A stretch of 20,797 bases of DNA, taken from the IMG/VR virus record IMGVR_UViG_3300037189_005291, positions 1 through 20,797 of that record; one strand, written 5' to 3'. The DNA is from a virus. The translations under genes and the position numbers were made by a program. Numbering within the stretch: position 1 is the first letter of the stretch; every line of letters begins with the position of its first letter. Under the pieces are notes generated by a model that ran no database searches, was not told where the DNA came from, and saw only the letters and a list, made by a program, of their open reading frames with translations. Below are positions 15,901 through 20,797 of the stretch, piece by piece.

Positions 15901-17369
15901 AACTAGATGATTCTTATAAGCATTTTGGAACAAGAGTACGCATAGTTGGAACCGTAAACAATGATGTTAATGAGACACAGGCCCCAATCGGCAGTACCCC
16001 ATATTATCAAGCAACAGCATCTGCAACAGATCAGAATACAAACATAGGTGGTTCGTCTGGTGGAATAGCAGTACTGTTAAATCCTGAAACAAATAATGGA
16101 TACTACTTTGAAATTGCAGCACTAACAGAAAAAAATATAAGTACATACCTAAATCTTGATTCATCTGGTGAATCTGATATAGCAATAAATAATATCTTAT
16201 TCTATAAAGTTAAAAAACAAAGTGGACAAGATAAAGCAATTCCAATTAAACTTTGGGGGGGACTAACAAGTATCCTTGTTGATGATGGTAAGTTTACTGG
16301 ACAATACAGAGTAAGCGGTGAATCAAATCCAACTGTTTACGATCTTGCTGTAGAATATCAAGATATTGGAACTACCAGAAGATTCTTCCTATATATCAAT
16401 AATAAGTTAGTTCAAATTGTTGATGACCCAGATCCTCTTCCAAAGTATAACAACATAGCATTGTTTACTCGTGGATCTTCAAAATGCATGTATGAAAATG
16501 TATATGCACTAACAGATAACTATTCTCAAAATACAGTATTTACAGTTGGGCAAACACTTTCTAGTGCTTTTGGTGATAATGAGATTAATGCAAATGAATC
16601 ATTTTCAAGATATGCTATGAGTGGAATTGTCCAATCTACATACCTATCTGGCATTAGTGCACAACAACCACCACAGTACAAGATGTACTTTGAAGAATTT
16701 GGAACAATCATGAGAGAGTGTGCATATTTTGATATTAAGTATGATCGTGCATTCCCAGCACTTTATGCAAAACTTTCCCCAGTTTTAAATAGAATAAAAG
16801 GATATACAGTATCTGGCTTTGTTGCAGACTCTTATGGTGCAGAATTCTTAATCTTTAACTCTACAGATAAGGCACTTAGCCTAGATGAAACTACTGGAAA
16901 CTTTTTAAGAATACAAGGAATTACGTTTACACAAGATACAACATACCAATTAAGCGTAGATGAATACTTTAACAAACGTGGAAACTTTTCAACTCCAGAA
17001 TTAAAGGGTAGCCAACTTGTATATGCACCTTTCATAGAACAAGAAAAATATGACACAATTAAGCAAAGCAGAATGATCTACGGTAAGAATGAATTCTCTA
17101 TTGATAGCCAGTATATTCAAACAGAAGATGATGCTAAGTCTTTGATGGGATGGATTATTAATAAGGTTATGGTACCTAAGAAATCGATTGGCGTAAACCT
17201 ATTTGCTATCCCAACTATTCAACTAGGCGATATCTTAACAATTGACTATAAGAATGAAGAAGGGATCAATGTAGTTTCTTCTGATACTTCTAGATTTGTT
17301 GTGTATAATATAGAGTATGCTAGAAATAGTAATGGCCCAAGCATGACGCTTTATTTGAGTGAGGTTTAA
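12960..17369 (+). CDS. Large tail-tip hub / Tal-like minor tail protein with lectin-like insertion
   Basis: 1469 residues; GGAAGAGG upstream of ATG 12960. Order (tape measure, Dit-like, then this) marks it as the tail-tip hub or tail-associated protein. Residues ~400-620 hold hub-like strands and helices (DRVIDFKVTKVLSDLG, YVPIKTLYSEGF, QNVAQVLNQLAIATQTSMFF). The last ~80 residues end in IPTIQLGDILTIDY (near 1419), a pattern common at the end of gp27-like hub proteins. Residues ~985-1185 look like a concanavalin-A/LamG-type beta sandwich (GGIAVLLNPETNNGYYFEI, YDLAVEYQD, RRFFLYINNKLVQIVDD, NNIALFTRGSSKCMYENVY), probably a glycan-binding insertion. The N-terminal 370 residues contain further beta-rich, possibly carbohydrate-binding, parts. 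No peptidoglycan hydrolase motif seen. Likely roles: closing the tube and host surface recognition. Confidence 0.75.
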   Translation: MFINEELKDHLQTSSSIKINSLVLAEWNMNTPDNIYKVGNYRHRPLEEDSVYKSITSNFDNQDLNNAYTNATDADVVVDGGYTDADVPQTFLSNKDKMKMIYSLEDCLNPFRPRSGINKPLYFSGRFLANSGSRLAERPRYYMPSRNDQFKYWTSYRTENGIERGIAKNKVNNLFFIDDTAPFVVYKEQLPANRIVVKMQTNVGDVNLGPFTTITGSVEDPLYGETNKTVPKRWKIQTLNGNNWVDAYSFKDDDTRDNGLSIVGSDGYVELQYGLIVPETYKDIFIFAEQLSSETLLPSESIDGYAYLVVSNEGENGLFYIWTNGEYETFTPKYGWKLGTEDITNNTDFVSDLTNPKYFANPISGSTTYREFEYIRGIRIVCYTMNKFDSTFDLIEMSPRLVADISDRVIDFKVTKVLSDLGITSMPVGQLLASTGNLSLFDYDQAFNEENTNSIIHKYIRKNIKFNFYETILDVNGSDYYVPIKTLYSEGFPQADFTGSTISLTLRDMFFFLESMPAPRMLTTETSLSYAVSLLLDYVGFTNYSFKTVNGESEAIIPYFFVAPDQNVAQVLNQLAIATQTSMFFDEYNNFIVMSKDYLMPDAADRETDFIISGSNNQTDTGVVKNSSSGYLPNILSISSEDKKIYNDGKINYTERYIQRSYGSIRQSTLVDNEKTWIYKPSLLWEVSGTDATKTINEVASKQGSYVLGAMPLNSNLPNVPPTVSKNVVINNIMDLGENIYWLTRYNGYFYSNGEIIKYDAVQFNITLPIWYPVKTDGSIDESKPMPVLPGRTAPTGYRQGSSNIWITSNQEYQKYFSQLPFNGKIYPTGLIRIFSKPYYETVAGVARLKNGDVAEHGRAQFGTTIASHFAGIGDYWSNNDYVRGFNMESEYLYTTKLLQNISYPTTTLGLAGSDNVLARQTSRSGIIKNFMATNYLTETQVNNLKTTQTGTVQSSALVINGPSFTTSQKPINFLSYVYKQLDDSYKHFGTRVRIVGTVNNDVNETQAPIGSTPYYQATASATDQNTNIGGSSGGIAVLLNPETNNGYYFEIAALTEKNISTYLNLDSSGESDIAINNILFYKVKKQSGQDKAIPIKLWGGLTSILVDDGKFTGQYRVSGESNPTVYDLAVEYQDIGTTRRFFLYINNKLVQIVDDPDPLPKYNNIALFTRGSSKCMYENVYALTDNYSQNTVFTVGQTLSSAFGDNEINANESFSRYAMSGIVQSTYLSGISAQQPPQYKMYFEEFGTIMRECAYFDIKYDRAFPALYAKLSPVLNRIKGYTVSGFVADSYGAEFLIFNSTDKALSLDETTGNFLRIQGITFTQDTTYQLSVDEYFNKRGNFSTPELKGSQLVYAPFIEQEKYDTIKQSRMIYGKNEFSIDSQYIQTEDDAKSLMGWIINKVMVPKKSIGVNLFAIPTIQLGDILTIDYKNEEGINVVSSDTSRFVVYNIEYARNSNGPSMTLYLSEV

Positions 17370-17370
17370 A

Positions 17371-18231
17371 ATGGCTATACATGATATAGATCCTGAAGAT
17401 GCTGCACTATTAGCCAAATCAAAAATGACCCCTGTAGTATATAAAACTCCAAACATCACAGTTGGAACAGCACAAGATCGTGCAGTAACACAATTGATAA
17501 ACTATGGTAGCGCTGCTCTGACTGCTTCTGAAAAAGGTGTGCTAGGTTTATCTACACCCAATATTTCTGTTAAGCCATCTGCCTACAATCCATTAAGTGG
17601 AAATGCTTTTATTGATGCAGCAGGAAGCAGTAGAGGAACTCCAGTAGTTGCAGCACCTATAGCAGCACCAAAAGAGCCAACATCTACAGCACCAGCAGCC
17701 AGCCAAACAAAAACAGTGTCAGTTAATTCTCAAACAACAGTTGCTCCAGTATCTTCAACACCACAGACCCCAACAGTTGCTGCAGCATCTATGGCTGCAC
17801 CTTCAGTTAAAACTGCACCAATAGATACAGTTCTTTTTGATAATTCTTCTTTAGATAGTGCAATTCTTTTTGATTTAATTTTTGAAGATATTGGTGGTCA
17901 AGAATTAATCAATATAGCAAGAAATGATACAGTTAATGGGCAACAGATTTCTTACCAGCCAATTGCTAACCTATCAGCAATACAGCAACAGTATAACCCA
18001 AATAACATTCTAAATATTCAGGCCACGGCAGACAAGTATTTTCAAAACTTTTCAATTAAGTTAGACAACAAGATACCAGTAGTGGGAAATGGTCCTAATG
18101 GAAACAATGTCTATGTTGAATCCAGTACTGGAAATATCATTGTTGAAAGTATTAATCTTGATAGCGATGAGCAAATAGAGATATATGTGGCAACGAGTGG
18201 TACAATTGATATAGAAACTTTTGGAGCGTAA
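17371..18231 (+). CDS. Minor tail protein with Ala/Pro/Thr-rich linker
   Basis: 286 residues. Start ATG 17371 chosen because GAGTGAGG (17357-17364) lies six bases upstream; an in-frame GTG at 17359 lacks this and would overlap the hub gene. The N-terminal ~88 residues are a small domain. Residues ~89-148 are a low-complexity Ala/Pro/Thr/Ser/Val linker (VVAAPIAAPKEPTSTAPA). The C-terminal half (LFDLIFEDIGGQELINIARN, LDNKIPVVGNG, VYVESSTGNIIVESINLDSD) is beta-rich. The N- and C-terminal parts probably sit on different parts of the tail tip, joined by the flexible arm. I recognise the C-terminal style from other phage tail-tip proteins but cannot give a function. Confidence 0.65.
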   Translation: MAIHDIDPEDAALLAKSKMTPVVYKTPNITVGTAQDRAVTQLINYGSAALTASEKGVLGLSTPNISVKPSAYNPLSGNAFIDAAGSSRGTPVVAAPIAAPKEPTSTAPAASQTKTVSVNSQTTVAPVSSTPQTPTVAAASMAAPSVKTAPIDTVLFDNSSLDSAILFDLIFEDIGGQELINIARNDTVNGQQISYQPIANLSAIQQQYNPNNILNIQATADKYFQNFSIKLDNKIPVVGNGPNGNNVYVESSTGNIIVESINLDSDEQIEIYVATSGTIDIETFGA

Positions 18232-19350
18232 ATGATAACTAATACTGGTAAGAATATTATTGGCAAGTATTTGCTTGGACAGGTTCCAGCATATGCGTCA
18301 TATATTGCTGTTGGCTGCGGTCCAAAGCCATTGTTGACATCTGATCCAGTTGGCGACTATTCTGCTAAAACAAATCTAGACTTTGAAATGTTTAGAATTC
18401 CTATTACTTCGAGGGGATTAATTAATGAAGATGGAATATCTAAGATAGTCTTAACAGCAGAACTACCAACAGAAGAAAGATACGAAATCAGTGAGGTTGG
18501 AATATACTCTGCTGGATCAAACCCTTCTGCTAAGTCATATGACAGTAAAACAATCCTATCATTTTCTTCTACAGAAACTTGGCAAAGACATACATCAACA
18601 GCATCGACAACAATTCCTACAATATCTGCTTCATTGGATAGCCCAAATGATGACAATATAATTGCAACAACTGATCCAGTATTTCAGACTAATGCAGATA
18701 ATAATATTTTTTATAAAGTAAATAGAGCACAAAGATATGAAAGATGTAGGTTTTTAAATAATACAGTTATTGTTCGTGGAGACGAAGCAGAGTTAACCTC
18801 TGGCACACACCTAACAGTTGAAGATGGATCAAACCATATTCATATAACTGGTACAACTGTTGATCTAACAAAGAACTCTCCAATTGATGAACTAAGACTT
18901 GCTTTTTCAGTTTTAAATAAAGATGGCGATTCTTTGTCTATTCCAGACTCTGCTAAAATTCTTTTAGAGTTTGCATCTACAGATAGTGCTGGTGCAGAAT
19001 ATGCAAGGTTTGAGGTAGATCTGCAAGACTCAGTTGATGGTGTTGATTTTGCATCAAATAGATATTACACAGTTAAAAAGCAATTACAAGAATTATATAG
19101 AAGTGCTAACTTTACCTGGGACATAGTTACTACTATTAAAATCTATGCCTCTGTATTTAAAGATGACGCACCTTCTGGAGATTATTACATCGCAATGGAT
19201 GCATTAAGACTAGAAAATATAGCAACGGTAAATCCACTTTATGGCTTGGTCGGATATTCTATTATTAGAAATGATACAGAAGAAGCAATTGTCAAGGCTC
19301 CAAACTCAAGCAACTATTTAGAATTTAGATTTGTGGTTGGTGTTTCATAA
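18232..19350 (+). CDS. Minor tail / tail fibre-like protein
   Basis: 372 residues; ATG follows the previous TAA without a gap, with GGAG ~7 bases upstream. Residues ~1-95 resemble the N-terminal part of phage fibre or baseplate attachment proteins (GKYLLGQVPAYASYIAVGCG, FEMFRIPITSRG, YEISEVGIYSAG; the EVGIYS motif is common). Residues ~218-335 form a second beta-rich domain (DELRLAFSVLNKDGDSLSI, AKILLEFASTD) with jelly-roll-like spacing, possibly carbohydrate binding. A last strand ends the protein (YLEFRFVVGVS). It is probably a fibre or side protein attached to the tail tip. Stop TAA overlaps the next ATG. Confidence 0.65.
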   Translation: MITNTGKNIIGKYLLGQVPAYASYIAVGCGPKPLLTSDPVGDYSAKTNLDFEMFRIPITSRGLINEDGISKIVLTAELPTEERYEISEVGIYSAGSNPSAKSYDSKTILSFSSTETWQRHTSTASTTIPTISASLDSPNDDNIIATTDPVFQTNADNNIFYKVNRAQRYERCRFLNNTVIVRGDEAELTSGTHLTVEDGSNHIHITGTTVDLTKNSPIDELRLAFSVLNKDGDSLSIPDSAKILLEFASTDSAGAEYARFEVDLQDSVDGVDFASNRYYTVKKQLQELYRSANFTWDIVTTIKIYASVFKDDAPSGDYYIAMDALRLENIATVNPLYGLVGYSIIRNDTEEAIVKAPNSSNYLEFRFVVGVS

Positions 19351-19850
19351 TGGCAGATAAAGAAATAAAGAAAGCAAAAATAAATTACGATAGCCTGCCA
19401 GATATAAACCCATTACTTGAAGGCCATATTGTGAGGTACAGAATTATTTCAGAAGACAAGAACAGAACATCTCACTGGTCTCCAACACATTTGATTAAGC
19501 CAGACTATACATATATTACTGGAAATATAGCACATAATAAGGCTGGAAGTTTAATGAGCCTTGTATGGGATGCTGTAAAGTTAACAAAAGATGGCAGCGT
19601 AGTTAAAGTAGCAACTGAATATGATGTTTGGGTAAGATGGGATAAAAATGATGGTGGAGATTGGATCTATGTATCTAGATCAAATGGTTCAAGCATAAGT
19701 GTTTTAATTCCAGACACCTATTTTATTTTTGGTATTGACCAAGAGGAAGCACCTAATAAACTATCTGTTGAGGTATATCTTAAAGGAAATCCCATTATGA
19801 GAGATGTAGACTTCCTCAAAGTTTATGAAGGTGGTCCATGGACAGTTTAA
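19350..19850 (+). CDS. Minor tail protein, Ig/FN3-like
   Basis: 166 residues. A single beta-sandwich-like protein: GHIVRYRIISEDKNRTSHWS (25-44) has the spacing of FN3-type strands with a conserved W, followed by VVKVATEYDVWVRWDKNDGG, IYVSRSNGSSISVLI and SVEVYLKG. The Lys-rich N-terminus (KEIKKAKIN) may be an attachment segment. Shine-Dalgarno weak (GGTTGGTG); the ATG overlaps the preceding stop, so coupling is likely. Such small Ig-like proteins usually decorate the tail tip or help adhesion to the cell surface; no specific ligand can be inferred. Confidence 0.55.
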   Translation: MADKEIKKAKINYDSLPDINPLLEGHIVRYRIISEDKNRTSHWSPTHLIKPDYTYITGNIAHNKAGSLMSLVWDAVKLTKDGSVVKVATEYDVWVRWDKNDGGDWIYVSRSNGSSISVLIPDTYFIFGIDQEEAPNKLSVEVYLKGNPIMRDVDFLKVYEGGPWTV

Positions 19851-19859
19851 TGCTATACT
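19851..19859 (+). promoter_or_regulatory. Extended -10 promoter P6 (TGCTATACT)
   Basis: TG-C-TATACT, one mismatch to TATAAT, begins immediately after the TAA at 19848-19850. The expected start is near 19866, at the AGGAGG (19865-19870) of the next gene (ATG 19876), so the leader would be very short, as for P1. The preceding GTTTAA resembles the GTTTTTA before P3 and P5. No -35 seen. Confidence 0.5.
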
Positions 19860-19875
19860 TAAGTAGGAGGAAATA

Positions 19876-20319
19876 ATGTCAAAAATACCTTTGCCAGAAA
19901 GAGGGCAACCGCTAGACGTAACATATCTGTATCATCTTGCTGAAACAGTAAACGATTTATCGACACAGGTTTCATCTGCTACATATAACTATACAACTAT
20001 TGATACAGTAAGCGCTGGTAAGCAAAATATCAAAACATCAGAGGCTAGAGTTATTGGTGGATACGTTCAGGTATATAACAATGCAACAGTATCTTCATCT
20101 TCTGAAAAAACATTCTCATATGACTTCCCAAGTGACTTTAAATATCAACCTATTGTAACCGCAACACCAGTTAATATTGGAAACACTCCAGCAGGTCAAA
20201 ATGTTACAGTAATTTTAAAAACAATCACAACATCAAGAGTTGAAGGCGTGGTAAGATTTGGTGCTTCTGGAGACCTTTCTCTTGCTGTTAATCTAATTAT
20301 TGTTGGTATACCAAATTAA
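19876..20319 (+). CDS. Baseplate/minor tail protein, H-type-lectin-like C-terminus
   Basis: 147 residues with AGGAGG five bases before the ATG. Residues 1-35 (PLPERGQPLDVTYLYHLAET, then VNDLSTQV) look like an attachment helix seen at the start of small phage tail-tip proteins. Residues ~75-147 have strand spacing like H-type lectin domains (KTFSYDFPSDFKYQPIVTAT, NVTVILKTITTSRVEGVVRF, LAVNLIIVGIPN), a six-stranded fold that forms trimers and binds sugars. I infer a receptor-binding or adhesion accessory protein. It has its own promoter in the gap before it, suggesting higher or separately tuned expression. No metal or sugar-binding residue can be assigned by eye. Confidence 0.6.
   Translation: MSKIPLPERGQPLDVTYLYHLAETVNDLSTQVSSATYNYTTIDTVSAGKQNIKTSEARVIGGYVQVYNNATVSSSSEKTFSYDFPSDFKYQPIVTATPVNIGNTPAGQNVTVILKTITTSRVEGVVRFGASGDLSLAVNLIIVGIPN
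20303..20314 (+). promoter_or_regulatory. 12-bp perfect palindrome before the MerR-like gene
   Basis: TTGGTATACCAA is a perfect inverted repeat ending seven bases before ATG 20322. It lies in the last codons of the previous gene (encoding VGIPN), so it may be a coding accident. Its position directly before a DNA-binding protein gene makes it a candidate operator. Confidence 0.3.
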
Positions 20320-20321
20320 AA

Positions 20322-20797
20322 ATGGCAAGATCAGATATAACTTCTAAACAGAAGATTATCAATGATGTATATAATGATTCTCCAGTCATTAAAGGAAATC
20401 AAAAGATATGGTTTTTAAATGGAGATCTCATTAGGCTTCATCATAGTTCAAGATCTACAGGTATGGTAACGTTTTATAATATTACTAAGGACAGACTTGA
20501 GACATGTTTAAGATCTGACTTTAGAAAAAATAGACAAAAAGCATACACTGTTGCAGAGACTGCTAAATTAATTAATCGTCACAGAAAGTATATCCCAACA
20601 TTAATTAAACAGGAAATCATTCCTCCACCAATAGGATCCAAGGTTAATGGACAAAGGGGATGGCAAATCAGATCATATTATTCTGAAGACCACGTTAGGG
20701 AGATTCGTGATATACTTGCAAGTATACATATTGGACAACCAAGAAAAGACAAATTAATAACAAATAATATGACTCCTACAAGCCAAGAGTTGACAAG
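20322..20797 (+). CDS. MerR-like helix-turn-helix DNA-binding protein (3' end outside window)
   Basis: The frame from ATG 20322 stays open to the window end (158 complete codons). Residues ~75-99 (YTVAETAKLINRHRKYIPTL) match the MerR-type helix-turn-helix. The wing lies at ~101-120 (PPPIGSKVNGQRGWQIRSYY) and is followed by a helix starting SEDHVREIRDIL, as in excisionase/MerR-like winged helices. Residues 25-70 (KIWFLNGDLIRLHH, TFYNITKDRLETCL) form an additional, probably nucleic-acid-binding, N-terminal domain. No Shine-Dalgarno is visible; the gene begins two bases after the previous TAA. Possible jobs: late-gene regulator, DNA-packaging or terminase-related factor, or repressor of neighbouring genes. 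I recognise the fold only, not the gene. Confidence 0.65.
   Translation, partial: MARSDITSKQKIINDVYNDSPVIKGNQKIWFLNGDLIRLHHSSRSTGMVTFYNITKDRLETCLRSDFRKNRQKAYTVAETAKLINRHRKYIPTLIKQEIIPPPIGSKVNGQRGWQIRSYYSEDHVREIRDILASIHIGQPRKDKLITNNMTPTSQELT

Noticed and set aside
17359-17370. GTG start for the linker-containing minor tail protein
   Set aside because: ATG 17371 has a well-placed GAGTGAGG and avoids overlap with the hub gene.
19850-19876. 8-codon frame (MLYLSRRK) linking the stop of one minor tail gene to the start of the next through TAATG at both ends
   Set aside because: Its ATG is part of the extended -10 motif (ATGCTATACT), so a transcript from that promoter lacks it; likely a by-product of the motif.

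Overview
This window is part of the structural (late) region of a tailed double-stranded DNA phage genome, or an intact prophage. Its long non-contractile (siphovirus-type) tail is inferred from the gene order, a tail tube gene followed by a very long tape measure gene, with no recognisable sheath gene. All genes lie on the + strand, are tightly packed and mostly overlap by one base (TAATG or TAGTG) or are separated by a few bases. DNA is AT-rich, Shine-Dalgarno sites are GGAGG-like, and starts are ATG with a few GTG. The host cannot be fixed from this window. The protein styles (in-frame minor tail genes, SPSK and LTPGE motifs in the tape measure, MerR-like protein after the tail genes) suggest a low-GC Gram-positive host, possibly a low-GC actinobacterium, but this is inference. 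No integrase, lysin, tRNA, CRISPR or IS element is visible, and no gene-free stretch exceeds about 100 bases.

Layout. Bases 1-435 are the C-terminal end of the major capsid protein, followed by a hairpin terminator and a promoter. Bases 519-3441 hold the connector set: a small Rho-N/SAP-like protein, head-tail adaptor with an Ig-like N-terminus, head closure protein, HK97-gp10-like tail completion protein and tail terminator. Bases 3507-4145 encode the tail tube, with its own promoter and a strong terminator. Bases 4241-4792 encode an SGNH/GDSL-like hydrolase sitting as a moron between two copies of a promoter repeat. Bases 4800-5850 hold two tandem paralogous tail assembly chaperones: a long in-frame G+T form and a short G-only form. 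Bases 5872-12321 encode the 2149-residue tape measure. Bases 12321-20319 hold the tail tip: distal tail-like protein, 1469-residue hub with a lectin-like insertion, and four small minor tail/baseplate proteins. A MerR-like DNA-binding gene begins at 20322 and runs off the end.

The main points of interest are these. (1) The G and GT chaperones appear to be made from two separate genes with very different translation signals and codon use, instead of by a programmed frameshift. (2) A family of near-identical extended -10 promoters (GTTTwATGnTAkAmT-like) recurs in six intergenic gaps and splits the late region into separate transcription units. (3) The capsid and tail tube genes stand out by almost exclusive CGT/CGC arginine codons, while most neighbours use AGA. 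(4) The SGNH-like gene is flanked by copies of the promoter repeat.
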